From DASUXA01 sp036378155 (GTDB lineage Bacteria > Actinomycetota > Actinomycetes > Mycobacteriales > Micromonosporaceae), in NCBI GenBank assembly GCA_036378155.1, contig DASUXA010000037.1, forward strand, positions 1 through 48,236: a stretch of 48,236 bases of DNA. The letters run 5' to 3'. Of this stretch, positions 19,153 through 28,009 are shown piece by piece. Within the stretch, counting starts at the first letter, position 1. Each line of letters starts with the position of its first letter. The notes under the pieces were generated by a model that was given only the letters and a program-made list of their open reading frames with translations, was not told where the DNA came from and did not search any database. A program made the position numbers and the translations under genes.

Positions 19153-19248
19153 ATGTTCGCCTTCTTCTCCAGCCGCCTCGGCTGCCTCGGGTCGCTGCTG
19201 GTCAGCGCCCTGCTCACCGCCCTGTTGTGGCTGGTGTTCGCGCGTTGA
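19153..19248 (+). CDS. Small membrane peptide (31 aa)
   Basis: A very short frame starting ATG (MFAFFSSRLGCLGSLL) with a single hydrophobic helix followed by FAR and a stop. The composition is clearly membrane-like: about 20 hydrophobic residues in a row after the LGCLGS turn. Short proteins with an LGCLGS turn and one helix are, to my memory, seen in several actinobacteria. I could not check this. The ribosome site is weak (GGAAC). No partner is evident. It lies between the toxin-like gene and the MarR gene. Confidence 0.45.
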   Translation: MFAFFSSRLGCLGSLLVSALLTALLWLVFAR

Positions 19249-19405
19249 ACGAACGCGACCGGTCAGACGTCGCATCACCCTCGGGGTCGCCGCGCGGGTC
19301 GAGGCGGCGCGTGGTTGGTTGAGAGCGACATTCCCCGTCGGTGTCGTCCAGCGGTCACCGTAGCCACCGACCGGTTCGCGACCCGGCGTCCCTCGGGTCC
19401 CCTTG

Positions 19406-19897
19406 TCACCGATCCGGTGTGGTAAGCGCACCGAAGTCGTCGACGAAGCGGGGCAGGAGTCGGGCCAGCGCCGCGCGGTCCTCGTCGCTCCAGCCTTTGG
19501 TGGCCTCCGTGATGGCGTTTCTGCGAAATTCGTGGATCCGGTTGAGCGCGTCCTCGCCGTCGGGTGTCAAGCGCAGCAGAGAGCGGCGTCCATCGCGCTG
19601 GTCGGCTTCGCGGCGGATGAGCCTGGCTTCCCACGCCAATGCGGCGAGCCGGCTGGCGCGCGGTTGGTCCACGTCGAGTTGGGCGGCGATGTCTGTGACG
19701 GTGAGGCTTTCGCCGCGCTCGGTGGCCGCCGCCAGCACGTCGAGGAGTTCGAACACGGCGTCCGGTAGCCCGGCAGGGGTGCCGGCGCGCTGGCCGCGGC
19801 GCCGCGACAGGCCCGCCAAGGCGCGGCGCCGCTGGGCCCTTCTCAGCGCCACGAGCGCGGCCTCGATGGCGGCGATCTCCGCGCCCTTGCCCTTCAC
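19406..19897 (-). CDS. MarR-family transcriptional regulator
   Basis: A 163-aa winged-helix regulator. An N-terminal helix rich in Arg is followed by the MarR core (AVFELLDVLAAATERGESLT, then VTDIAAQLDVDQPRASRLAA, LAWEARLIRREADQRDGRRS). The wing DQRDGRRSLLRLTPDGEDAL is typical. I prefer the GTG at 19897 with GGAGGGG immediately upstream. ATG 19912 is the alternative. It is divergent from a second MarR-like gene, and the two share about 60 nt of control DNA. The ligand is unknown. Confidence 0.87.
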   Translation of the reverse strand: MKGKGAEIAAIEAALVALRRAQRRRALAGLSRRRGQRAGTPAGLPDAVFELLDVLAAATERGESLTVTDIAAQLDVDQPRASRLAALAWEARLIRREADQRDGRRSLLRLTPDGEDALNRIHEFRRNAITEATKGWSDEDRAALARLLPRFVDDFGALTTPDR

Positions 19898-19912
19898 AAC
19901 CCCTCCATGCAT

Positions 19913-19945
19913 AATCGGGTACAAGTACATGTCATGATACATGGG
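19913..19945. promoter_or_regulatory. Shared operator region of two MarR genes
   Basis: Three TACAWG hexamers are spaced closely (TACAAG, TACATG, TACATG) within TACAAGTACATGTCATGATA and the following bases. This AT-rich patch in GC-rich DNA is a likely MarR binding site. A weak minus-strand promoter (ATGACA, 16 nt, TATGCA) overlaps it. Confidence 0.5.
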
Positions 19946-19959
19946 ATTGGGAGGTCGCG

Positions 19960-20409
19960 GTGGACGCACCCAAGCCGCTTGGCTACTGGCTCCAACATCT
20001 TCACAGCCTGCTCGAGACCCACTTCCCTCTGGTCCTGTCCGACCTGGGAACCAACCGCAGGGAATGGCAACTGCTCAACACGCTGGCCCACGGTTCGCGC
20101 ACCCGCGACGACCTGCAGCAGGCTCTCGCACCCTTTTGGACAGCCGACCAGCCGAGCCTGCAGCAGGTCGTGGCGACCCTCGCCGATCGCGGTTGGGTCG
20201 ACGAGTCCGAGGGCACCGTCACGCTGACCCCGGCCGGCGCGGCGGTCCACGCCGACCTCGCTGCCCGCGTGGAGCGGGCCCGAGCCGTCGTCCTCAAGGA
20301 CCTGACCCCGGATCAGTACCGGGAAACCATCAGGGTCCTCGCCACGATGGCGGGCAATGTCGAGGCCGCCGTCGCGTCCTATGCGACAGCGACGGGGGTC
20401 GCCGCGTAG
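19960..20409 (+). CDS. MarR-like winged-helix protein
   Basis: A 149-aa protein. It starts with a helix (YWLQHLHSLLETHFPLVLSD) and continues with a winged helix (REWQLLNTLAHGSRTRDDLQ, SLQQVVATLADRGWVDESEG, TVTLTPAGAAVHADLAARVE) that fits MarR proteins. GTG start with GGGAGG 5 nt upstream. It lacks the DxRDxR-type wing signature, so DNA recognition may differ from its divergent neighbour. The last 31 bp overlap the end of the convergent LysR gene. Confidence 0.8.
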   Translation: MDAPKPLGYWLQHLHSLLETHFPLVLSDLGTNRREWQLLNTLAHGSRTRDDLQQALAPFWTADQPSLQQVVATLADRGWVDESEGTVTLTPAGAAVHADLAARVERARAVVLKDLTPDQYRETIRVLATMAGNVEAAVASYATATGVAA

Positions 20410-21266
20410 CGTGCCCGCGCGATGAGCGCCCGCGCGGCGGGACTGACCGGACCGTGGGCGCGCCAGGCGAAGGCGAGCCGCCCACGCAGTTCCGGTGTGA
20501 GCGCGACCGCATGGACGTCCTCGCGCGAGGCGGCGACGGAGGCGGGCACGATCGCCACGCCCAGCCCGTGCGCGGCGAGTTGGGCGAGTACCACCGGACT
20601 GCCCGCCTCGAACGCGATGCGCGGGGTGAACCCGGCGGCGGCGCAGGCGTCGTCGAACAGCCCCCGGATGCCGGTACCGGGCGGCAGGCTGATCAGCCGT
20701 CGGTCGCGCAGCGCGGTCAGTGGTACCCGGGACCGGCGCGCCAGGGCGTCGTCGCGGCTGACCACGGCGACGATCGGCTCGTCGGTCACCAGGTGGACGT
20801 CGAGGTCGGGCGGCGGTACCGCGCCGAACGCGATGATCGCCGCGTCCAGTCTGCCGTCGCGCAGCGCGTCGACGAGCCGGTCGCTGGTGTCCTCGGTCAG
20901 CGTGGTCTCGACGCCGGGATGGTCGGCGTGGAACCCGGCGAGCAGCGCCGCCATGTCGACGCCGTGCGACGTCACCGTCCCGATCGCGACCCGCCCGCGT
21001 ACCAGCCCGGTGAGCTCGTCGACGGCGAGGCGCACCCCGTCGACGGCGGCGAGCGCGGCGCGGGCGTGCCGCAGCACCGCCTCCCCTACGGCGGTGAGCC
21101 GTACCGAGCGCCCCGACCGGTCGAACAGGTCCTGCCCGAGCTCCCGCTCCAGCCGCCGGATCTGGGCGCTGACCCCCGGCTGGGCGACGTGCAGGGTCGC
21201 CGCCGCCCTGGTGAAACTCCCCAGGTCGGCGACCGTCACGAAGTACTCGAGCTGCCGCAGCTCCAT
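20379..21266 (-). CDS. LysR-family transcriptional regulator
   Basis: A 295-aa regulator with the N-terminal LysR helix-turn-helix (MELRQLEYFVTVADLGSFTR, AAATLHVAQPGVSAQIRRLE, RELGQDLFDRSGR) and a periplasmic-binding-like effector domain (GRVAIGTVTSHGVDMAALLA through the C-terminus). ATG start, 8 nt after a TAGAAT -10 box at 21280-21275, so the leader is very short. It is divergent from the small NTF2-fold gene, the usual layout of a LysR protein and its target. The final 31 bp overlap the convergent MarR gene. Confidence 0.93.
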   Translation of the reverse strand: MELRQLEYFVTVADLGSFTRAAATLHVAQPGVSAQIRRLERELGQDLFDRSGRSVRLTAVGEAVLRHARAALAAVDGVRLAVDELTGLVRGRVAIGTVTSHGVDMAALLAGFHADHPGVETTLTEDTSDRLVDALRDGRLDAAIIAFGAVPPPDLDVHLVTDEPIVAVVSRDDALARRSRVPLTALRDRRLISLPPGTGIRGLFDDACAAAGFTPRIAFEAGSPVVLAQLAAHGLGVAIVPASVAASREDVHAVALTPELRGRLAFAWRAHGPVSPAARALIARARYAATPVAVA

Positions 21267-21368
21267 AACCGACGATTCTAGATCGCAGCAGAGGTAGCTA
21301 TTGGACTTCTGACTCGGCGGCGGCGCAGGCTGGACGTGTACCGCCCGTACACCTGCCGAGGAGGGACG

Positions 21369-21728
21369 ATGACCACCATTCGGGAACACGCCGCCACGCC
21401 CGAGGATCTGACCCGGCTGTTCGTGGCACGAGCCAACGCCGGGGACGTGGACGGGCTCGCCGACCTGTACGAACCCGACGCCGTGCTCGCCTACCCGCCG
21501 GGTTCGACGACCGTCGGCCGCACGGCGATCCGCGCCGTGTTCGAGACGATGCTCGCCCACGTGCCCCGGTTCGAGCCGGAGCAGCCGCTGCCGACGGTAC
21601 GCGCCGGCGATCTCGCGCTGACCTCCACCCAGTCCGCCGACCACACCGGTACCCGGGTCCAGGTCGTCCGCCGCCAGCCCGACGGCACCTGGCTGCGGGT
21701 GATCGACCGACCCGAGACGGTCGGCTGA
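21369..21728 (+). CDS. NTF2-fold (DUF4440-like) protein
   Basis: A 119-aa single-domain cone-shaped fold protein (DLTRLFVARANAGDVDGLAD, LYEPDAVLAYPPG, GRTAIRAVFETMLA). The last strand is WLRVIDRPET. Some relatives are ketosteroid-isomerase-like enzymes, others have no activity. ATG 21369 with GAGGGAC upstream. An in-frame ATG at 21336 has no ribosome site. It is divergent from lysR and is the most likely gene under its control. Confidence 0.85.
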   Translation: MTTIREHAATPEDLTRLFVARANAGDVDGLADLYEPDAVLAYPPGSTTVGRTAIRAVFETMLAHVPRFEPEQPLPTVRAGDLALTSTQSADHTGTRVQVVRRQPDGTWLRVIDRPETVG

Positions 21729-21813
21729 CGCGGGGCGGCAGGGGGATCGACGCACGCCCGGCGCACCGCGCCGCGTCGCCCGGTCGACCACGCATCTGGT
21801 GCACAGTTGATCC

Positions 21814-22620
21814 GTGGTCATCCCGGTGCACGACGTCAACCCGACCCGACGCACGCCGTGGGTCACGTACGCGTTGATCGCCGTCAACGTGGTGGTGTTC
21901 CTGCTGACCCCGGCGTCACGCACCGTCGAGATCGGCTCCCAGAGCCTGGCGCAGGTGTGCCGGCAGGAGGCGTTCTACGACCGGTACGCGGCGATCCCCC
22001 GCGAGATGCTCGACAACCAGCAGCTACCACGCACCCCGACCGGCGACACCGGCGTCGGTCCGCAGGGGGCGGGCTGCGTGGTCGCGCCGTCGGAGTACCG
22101 CAAGGTGCCGGCGCTGTCCGTGCTGTACGCGATGTTCCTGCACGGCGGCTGGCTGCACCTGCTGGGCAACATGCTGTACCTGTGGGTGTTCGGCAACAAC
22201 GTCGAGGACCGGTTCGGGCGGGTGCGGTACCTGCTGCTCTACCTCGTCTGCGGATACGTCGCCGCGTACGGGTTCGCGGTCGCCAACGCCGGGTCGACCC
22301 AGCCGCTGATCGGGGCGTCCGGAGCGGTCGCCGGGGTACTGGGCGCCTACCTGGTGCTGTATCCACGGGCGCGGGTCTGGAGCCTGGTGCCGTTCCTGCT
22401 GTTCCTGCCGTTGAAGCTGCCCGCCTGGCTGGTGCTGGGGCTGTGGTTCGTCATCCAGGGGGTGTACTCCGCCGGGTACACCGTTTCGCAGGCCGGCTCG
22501 GTCGCCTACCTGGCGCACGTGTTCGGGTTCGTGCTGGGCGTGCTGGCCGCCCTGCCGCTGCGCGGCCGTCGACCACCCACCCAGTACCGCTACGACTATC
22601 GATATCCCGTGCCCCCGTGA
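21814..22620 (+). CDS. Rhomboid-family intramembrane serine protease
   Basis: A 268-aa polytopic protein. The catalytic serine is S169 in GASGAVAG and the partner histidine H235 in AYLAHVFGF. The oxyanion-side HGGWLHLLGNMLYLWVFGN (N119) is intact. An insertion of about 60 residues between the first helix and the HGGWLH loop carries two Cys (C49, C88) and probably faces outside. The GTG start gives MVIPVHDVNPTRRTPWVTYA, typical of actinobacterial rhomboids. Substrates are unknown. It stands alone. Confidence 0.95.
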   Translation: MVIPVHDVNPTRRTPWVTYALIAVNVVVFLLTPASRTVEIGSQSLAQVCRQEAFYDRYAAIPREMLDNQQLPRTPTGDTGVGPQGAGCVVAPSEYRKVPALSVLYAMFLHGGWLHLLGNMLYLWVFGNNVEDRFGRVRYLLLYLVCGYVAAYGFAVANAGSTQPLIGASGAVAGVLGAYLVLYPRARVWSLVPFLLFLPLKLPAWLVLGLWFVIQGVYSAGYTVSQAGSVAYLAHVFGFVLGVLAALPLRGRRPPTQYRYDYRYPVPP

Positions 22621-22750
22621 CGGACGCCGGGTAGCGACCGCGACGCGTCCGGGTCGGTTCGCCCGATCGAGTGGTTCGACCATCGATCAGCCCTGACAAA
22701 TCGGACCGATCACCGGACCGGGTCGAGGACGCGCCGATAGGCTCGGCCGG

Positions 22751-23920
22751 GTGAGTTCGCAGCACGGCGGGACGCACACCCCACCGGCATCCGAGCCCAC
22801 CGGCACGAGCGCGGCCGGTCAGCCCGACGCGAGGTCCGCCCCTCGATCGTCGTCCAGCCGCGACCGGTGGTTCGACCTGCTGCGGGCCGTCGCCCTCGCC
22901 CGCGTCATCGTGTACCACATGTTCGGGGCGGCGTGGGTGAGCTACCTGTTCCCGGCGATCGGGGTCATGTTCGCGCTGGCCGGCTCGTTGATGGTCCGCT
23001 CGCTCGACCGGTCGACCAAGCGCGCCGTGACCGGCCGGATCCGCCGGCTGCTGCCGGCGCTGTGGGTGCAGGCAGCGATCCTGGTACCGCTGATGCTGGC
23101 GCTGGGCTGGCCGGACCGACCGCCGTGGCCGCGCCTGCTGACCTGGGTGGTACCGGTCGCGACACCCCCCGGCACCGCCTGGGCGGAGCCCGCCACCGAG
23201 GTGCTGTGGTATCTCGTGACGTACCTGTGGCTGGTGCTGCTCTCCCCCGCCCTGCTGTGGCTGTTCCGCCGGCTGCCGGCGGTGGCGATCCTGCTGCCGC
23301 TGGCGGTACTCGTGGTACTGAGCGCCGGACTGTTCCAGCCGAGCCCGACCGTGGACGACGTCGCCACCGACGTCGCCACCTTCGGCGCCTGCTGGGCGGT
23401 CGGGTTCGCGCACCGGGACGGGGTGCTGCGCCGCGTACCGTGGGCGGTGCTCATCCCCATCGCCGTGGTCAGCGTCGCCGCGGGCGCGGCGTGGGCGCTC
23501 ACCCACCCCGACAACGGCTCGATCGACCTCAACGACGTACCGGTCGGCCAGGCGTTCTACTCCCTGGGGATCGTGCTGGTCCTGATGCGCGCGGCGCCGC
23601 CGATGGGCTGGCTGCCCCGGGTACGACCCCTGGACCGCCTGGTCACCACGTTCAACGCCCGTGCCGTCACCATCTACCTGTGGCACAACCTCGCGATCGC
23701 GGCGGCGTTCGCCGTCGGCGACCTCATCGGCGTGTTCGCGCTGGGTAACGCCGGCTACTTCGCGGTGGCGCTGGTGCTGCTCGCCGCCATCGTCCTGCTG
23801 ATCGGCTGGGTGGAGGACCTGGCGGCACGTCGATCGCCACGGTTGCTGCCGTGGCGGGGTCTCACGCCCCGCCGGCGCGAGCCGGCTGCCGTCACGCCCG
23901 AACCGGCGGCGCAGCCCTGA
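22751..23920 (+). CDS. Acyltransferase-3 family membrane protein
   Basis: A 389-aa protein with about ten membrane helices. The early block DRWFDLLRAVALARVIVYHM has the R and H that the acyltransferase-3 family uses in catalysis (RxxAxxRVxxYH pattern). Members O-acetylate or O-acylate sugars, peptidoglycan or antibiotics. The first 35 residues are disordered. GTG 22751 lies 7 nt after TAGGCT (22738-22743), a leaderless start. An inverted repeat just past the stop (23918-23958) may end transcription. No glycan genes are adjacent, so the acceptor is unknown. Confidence 0.88.
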   Translation: MSSQHGGTHTPPASEPTGTSAAGQPDARSAPRSSSSRDRWFDLLRAVALARVIVYHMFGAAWVSYLFPAIGVMFALAGSLMVRSLDRSTKRAVTGRIRRLLPALWVQAAILVPLMLALGWPDRPPWPRLLTWVVPVATPPGTAWAEPATEVLWYLVTYLWLVLLSPALLWLFRRLPAVAILLPLAVLVVLSAGLFQPSPTVDDVATDVATFGACWAVGFAHRDGVLRRVPWAVLIPIAVVSVAAGAAWALTHPDNGSIDLNDVPVGQAFYSLGIVLVLMRAAPPMGWLPRVRPLDRLVTTFNARAVTIYLWHNLAIAAAFAVGDLIGVFALGNAGYFAVALVLLAAIVLLIGWVEDLAARRSPRLLPWRGLTPRRREPAAVTPEPAAQP

Positions 23921-24213
23921 CGGCTCGACGGGCTCCAGCCCGCCGTCACGGCCGTCGCCTCACGCCATGACGGTGCCGACCGGTGGGCGCCGACCTCATT
24001 CGGTGAGGTCGTCGTCGGCGGCGTGGTACCCGCCCCGCTGTCCGGTTCGTGCCGTACGGCCCGTCAGCTGGGGTCTGGTCGCACTGACGCCCCGTCCCGG
24101 CACCCGGCATCGTCGAAGCGGAAGAACGGTCTTCGTACCGAAGTGGGGCTTCCGGTTGGACGTCCAGGTCGGCGAAGCCGCTGACGACCGGCGACATGAG
24201 GGGGGATCCGGTC

Positions 24214-24708
24214 ATGAGTCAGATGCAGCAGCCAGGGGCGTCGGCCGGCGTCGATCCGGCGACTGCCTCCAGCACCCGTCGGTACAACGAACAGGAGCTC
24301 GCCTGGCAGGGCGCGCCGCCCGGACCGACCGCATGGGTCGGCTGGATTCTGTTCGGCGCGACGATGCTCGTCCTGATGGGCATCTTCCAGTTCATCGAGG
24401 GCTTGGTCGCCGTGCTGAACAGCGGGTACTACCTGGTGGGCCAGAACGGGCTCGTGGTCAACGTCGACTACACCGCGTGGGGTTGGGTGCACATGGCGAT
24501 CGGCGTGCTCGCCGCCGTCACCGGCATCGGCCTGTTCGCAGCGCAGACGTGGGCCCGCGTCCTCGGTGTGATCATCGCCGGGATCAGCGCGATCGTGAAC
24601 CTGGCCTTCGTCGCGGCGTACCCGTGGTGGTCGCTGACGATCATCGCGCTCGACGTCGTCGTGATCTACGCCCTGGTGGCACACGGTCGCGAACTGACCA
24701 ACGACTGA
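24214..24708 (+). CDS. Four-helix membrane protein (DUF7144-like)
   Basis: A 164-aa protein. A 45-residue disordered N-terminus precedes four membrane segments (WVGWILFGATMLVLMGIFQF, then around GWVHMAIGVLAAVTGIGLFA, WARVLGVIIAGISAIVNLAF and SLTIIALDVVVIYALVAHGR). The layout fits the DUF7144 family of actinobacterial membrane proteins of unknown function. ATG 24214 with GGGGGGA upstream. The preceding 293-nt gap holds no gene that I can support. A strong terminator follows. Confidence 0.75.
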   Translation: MSQMQQPGASAGVDPATASSTRRYNEQELAWQGAPPGPTAWVGWILFGATMLVLMGIFQFIEGLVAVLNSGYYLVGQNGLVVNVDYTAWGWVHMAIGVLAAVTGIGLFAAQTWARVLGVIIAGISAIVNLAFVAAYPWWSLTIIALDVVVIYALVAHGRELTND

Positions 24709-24719
24709 ACGGTTCGCTC

Positions 24720-24757
24720 GGTGCCCCGACCGTCCCACGTGGGGCGGTCGGGGCACC
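24720..24757. terminator. Bidirectional terminator
   Basis: Perfect 13-nt arms (GGTGCCCCGACCG and complement; 24720-24732, 24745-24757) with a 12-nt loop. It lies between the convergent membrane-protein and kinase genes. Confidence 0.85.
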
Positions 24758-24810
24758 GCAGCGTGGGCGCCGGGGCGGCAGGGCGCGGTCACCCGTCCGC
24801 GGCAGAACAC

Positions 24811-25353
24811 CTAGTCCATCGACGTCGGCCAGCGCTGCGCCGCCCAGTCGCCCCAGGTGCGGAATTCGGGCGGCGGGTCGGCGATCGTCGCGGACGTCAA
24901 CTCGTCGCGGTCCGGCTCCTGGAACAGCCGCCGGTACTCGTCCAGCTCGTCCGGGCTGATGTGGAAGGTCGACCCGGCGTCGCTCGCCAGCCGCGCCTCG
25001 ACCCGCCGACGCTGCTCGACCTCGTCGACCGGAAGGTACACCAGCTCGCACGCCGCAGCTTCGCGTGCGGCGAGCCACCGCAGCGCGTCCCGTTCGTCCT
25101 TGCTCCACACCCCGAAATCGAGGATGACGCTGACGCCCAGCCGAAGCGCGCGCACCGCCAGCCACACCATCCGGCCCTCGAGCACGTCGCGCCCGCCGTC
25201 CGCCTCGGGTTCGCCGAACAGCGGAATCATCCATTCGTCGGGGGTCAACCGCAGCGCCCGCCGTTGCACCTCCAACCGGCGGGCGTACGTCGTCTTTCCC
25301 GAGCCGGGCAGCCCGACCAGGACGTACAGGGTCGGTCCGGTCACGTCCGTCAC
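24811..25353 (-). CDS. P-loop ATP-binding kinase-like protein
   Basis: A 180-aa P-loop NTPase. Walker A is GLPGSGKT at about residues 14-21, followed by LTPDEWMIPLFG. The VILDFGVW strand carries the Walker B-like Asp, and a helical lid with Arg residues follows (EQRRRVEARL). The family includes small-molecule, nucleotide and tRNA-splicing-type kinases and zeta-toxin relatives. The substrate is not predictable. I start at the GTG at 25353, which has GAGGAG 5 nt upstream. ATG 25365 is the alternative. Divergent from the Nudix-like gene. Confidence 0.85.
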   Translation of the reverse strand: MTDVTGPTLYVLVGLPGSGKTTYARRLEVQRRALRLTPDEWMIPLFGEPEADGGRDVLEGRMVWLAVRALRLGVSVILDFGVWSKDERDALRWLAAREAAACELVYLPVDEVEQRRRVEARLASDAGSTFHISPDELDEYRRLFQEPDRDELTSATIADPPPEFRTWGDWAAQRWPTSMD

Positions 25354-25589
25354 TTGGCTCCTCATCGTCGTCGCGGCACGTCCACCGGCTGACCGTCGGC
25401 GCATCTCACCGGATCGGACCCCGCGCCCGGCCCGTGGCGCCGTTGCCGGCGTCGATTCGCCTCTGGTACAAGACGATGACGACGGTCTTTCGACTTCGCG
25501 CGGTCGCACCACCCTATGCGACTTGCTACGACTGCGGCTGTCCGTGTGCCCGATCCCGCTTGTTCGACGTGGCATGAGAGGGAGCCCAG

Positions 25590-26822
25590 ATGGCCGGATC
25601 GTTGAAGAGGATCAGGACCCGGCTGGACATCTGGCGGCAGGTGGTCTGGCAGTACCGGGTCACCGCCACCGGAACTCTGCTGGCCGCCTTCAGCGTCGCC
25701 ACGGCGCTCACCAAGCTTCCGCAGCCGGTGAATGTCGTCGGGGCAGTCGTCGGCGGGGCCGTCGCCCTCCTCGAAATTCGCGAACTGCGCGGTCGCGCCC
25801 GCGCGGTGGTGTTCCAGCCACGCGTCGGGGACACCTACGCCGACATCGAGCAAAGTGAGCACGACCGTGGGCACGTGATTCGTACCAGCGGCAATGTGGG
25901 CATCGTGCTGGTATCGGAGAGTCAACGCCTGAGGCGACGGTCGCCCGCGGCGTATCTCGACGAACGGGACTACACGCTTCCCGACGAACTCACGCCGTGG
26001 TCCCTGCCTTTCCTGCTTCGGCAGATGCGCACGTCGACGCTGCACAACGGCAGGGTGGTGGGGCTCGCCTCCGATCTTCCTCCCACCGGCGCGACCTGGG
26101 ACACCGTGAAGCTTCGGAGGGTGACGTACTTCGACTTCGTGTGCACCAACGTGCTCGCCGGGTACGACGTGCACGAAGTCGGGCTCGGCAGGCGCCTGAA
26201 GGGGCGCGAACTGTTCATCAACCGCCACGGGCGGCTGAGAAATTTCGCGGACAGTTCGCTGGCGAACGTCATAGGCGTCTCGACCCTGGCACTGACCTGC
26301 GACGGCAAACTGGTGCTCCCGTTCCAGACGGAACAGAACGTCGGCAGTCCCGACCTTTATCCGCCGTCCGGTTCCGGAGCCCTGGAACAACAGGACCTTC
26401 CGTCGGCTGGGAGCGGCCTGCTGCGCGACATCGTCATCCGAGGCGCGACCAGAGAGATGTGCGAAGAGTGCAACATCGACCGCTCGGAGGTACAGGAGAC
26501 TCAGATCCTCGGGCACGCCCGGTGGCTCAGCCGCGGCGGCATGCCCGAATTCTGCGCGGTGACGCTTCTGTCGGTCCGAAGCGAAGACATCGAATCGCGA
26601 GTCGTCGTCCGCGCCGAACGCCCGTACATCAAGATGGTCGCCACCGCCTATCTCGCCCCGGTCGAGCAATGGAATCCCGAAGAGCCGTTGGCGATACTGC
26701 CGTCCGAGATCGCCGCGAAGGCGTCGTGGCCGCTCGCGTTCTGCCTGTCCTGCCTCGCCGAGGCGATGCGGGACCGACGGTTCCGGCTGCGCGAGGAGAT
26801 CGGCAGGCGGGTCGCTCTGTGA
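25590..26822 (+). CDS. Membrane-anchored protein with Nudix-like domain (copy 1)
   Basis: A 410-aa protein. Two hydrophobic segments at about 25-43 and 47-62 anchor it. A middle domain of unknown type (75-225) contains RRVTYFDFVCTNVLA. The C-terminal part begins at about 225 (NVIGVSTLALTCDGKLVLPF) and carries REMCEECNI at 288-296, close to the Nudix signature REUxEExGU with Asn for Gly. So it probably binds or cleaves a nucleoside-diphosphate-linked compound at the membrane. The ATG has GGGAGCC upstream. It shares length and layout with the gene at 38333-39556. It is not a standard Nudix hydrolase, and the function is unknown. Confidence 0.68.
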   Translation: MAGSLKRIRTRLDIWRQVVWQYRVTATGTLLAAFSVATALTKLPQPVNVVGAVVGGAVALLEIRELRGRARAVVFQPRVGDTYADIEQSEHDRGHVIRTSGNVGIVLVSESQRLRRRSPAAYLDERDYTLPDELTPWSLPFLLRQMRTSTLHNGRVVGLASDLPPTGATWDTVKLRRVTYFDFVCTNVLAGYDVHEVGLGRRLKGRELFINRHGRLRNFADSSLANVIGVSTLALTCDGKLVLPFQTEQNVGSPDLYPPSGSGALEQQDLPSAGSGLLRDIVIRGATREMCEECNIDRSEVQETQILGHARWLSRGGMPEFCAVTLLSVRSEDIESRVVVRAERPYIKMVATAYLAPVEQWNPEEPLAILPSEIAAKASWPLAFCLSCLAEAMRDRRFRLREEIGRRVAL

Positions 26823-26849
26823 CGCCGCGGTCCTGATGACGTCGCGGCG
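26823..26849 (+). terminator. Candidate terminator after the Nudix-like gene
   Basis: CGCCGCG and CGCGGCG arms enclose a 13-nt loop directly behind the stop codon. Short but GC-only stem. Confidence 0.45.
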
Positions 26850-26989
26850 ACCGGACGTCGCGGAAGCGTGCCTCGGCTCGGCGCCCCGAACGCCGTCGAC
26901 AACCCGGTCGCCGTCGACCGTCGCCGCTGGTCCCATCGAACGTCGTGCACTAGGTTTACCGGCACGTGCCCAGCTTGCGGGGAGTTCCC

Positions 26990-28009
26990 GTGACCCGACG
27001 CGTCATCCACCCCAGGCGATGGGCGCCGCCACCGGCGCCGCCGGACGCCGGTCGTACCGCGCGCACCCGCCCCCTGACGATCCGCACGATCATCCCGGTA
27101 CCGAGCCCAGGACCCGAGGATGTGGTCGACGCCGACGGGGTGATCTACACCGGGGTCGACGACGGCAGCATCCTGCGCATCGACCCGGTCAGCGGTGACG
27201 TCCGAGCGGTAGCCGACACCGGGGGACGTCCGCTCGGTCTGGAACCGTGCGGCGACGGCTGCCTGCTCGTCTGCGACTGCCGCCGGGGTCTGCTGCGCGT
27301 CGACCCGCGCGACGGGTCCGTGGCGGTACTCGTCGATACGGTCGACGGCGAGCCGTTGACCTTCGCCAGCAACGTGGTGGTCGACGACGACGGAACTGTC
27401 TGGTTCTCCGCGTCCAGTCGACGGTGGAACCTCGACCACTACATCGGGGACCTGCTCGAACACACCTGTACCGGGCGGCTGTTCCGCCGCGACCCGGACG
27501 GACGCGTCACGACCGTCCTCGACGGACTGAAGTTCGCCAACGGCGTCGTACTGGCGCCCGACCGGTCGCACGTCCTCGTCGCCGAGACCGCCGGGTACCG
27601 CATCACCCGGCTGTGGCTGACCGGACCGCGCGCCGGCAGCCGCGACGTGTTCGTCGACGGGCTGCCCGGCTTCCCGGACAACATGGCGCTGGGCAGCGAC
27701 GGTCTGGTATGGGTCGCGATCGCCGCGCCCCGCGACCCGGTCCTCGACCGGCTGCTCCCCCGCGCCGGGGTCTGGCGAGTGCTGGTGTGGAACCTGCCCG
27801 ACGTCCTCAAGCCGAACCCGGCGCCGGTCGCCTGGGTCATGGCGTTCGACCTGACCGGGCGGCTCGTCCACGACCTGCGGGTGACGGGCGGCCCGTACAC
27901 GTTCGTCACCTCGGTCGCCGAACGGGACGGTCGTCTCACGCTCGGTACCGTCCACGGGGACGCCGTCGCGCTCGCCGACGTTCCCGAGCCGGGCGCAGAA
28001 CCCGTCTAG
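26990..28009 (+). CDS. SMP-30/strictosidine-synthase-like beta-propeller protein
   Basis: A 339-aa six-bladed beta-propeller, recognisable by blade repeats such as GPEDVVDADGVIYTGVDDG, GRPLGLEPCGDGCLLVCD, TFASNVVVDDDGTVWFSAS and LKFANGVVLAPDRSHVLVAE. It ends with TSVAERDGRLTLGTVHGDAV. This arrangement is typical of gluconolactonase/strictosidine-synthase relatives, which use a metal-bound centre to hydrolyse lactones. GTG 26990 has GGGGAG 5 nt upstream. GTG 26966 is an alternative. The stop overlaps the stop of the convergent gene within one CTAG. Confidence 0.85.
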   Translation: MTRRVIHPRRWAPPPAPPDAGRTARTRPLTIRTIIPVPSPGPEDVVDADGVIYTGVDDGSILRIDPVSGDVRAVADTGGRPLGLEPCGDGCLLVCDCRRGLLRVDPRDGSVAVLVDTVDGEPLTFASNVVVDDDGTVWFSASSRRWNLDHYIGDLLEHTCTGRLFRRDPDGRVTTVLDGLKFANGVVLAPDRSHVLVAETAGYRITRLWLTGPRAGSRDVFVDGLPGFPDNMALGSDGLVWVAIAAPRDPVLDRLLPRAGVWRVLVWNLPDVLKPNPAPVAWVMAFDLTGRLVHDLRVTGGPYTFVTSVAERDGRLTLGTVHGDAVALADVPEPGAEPV

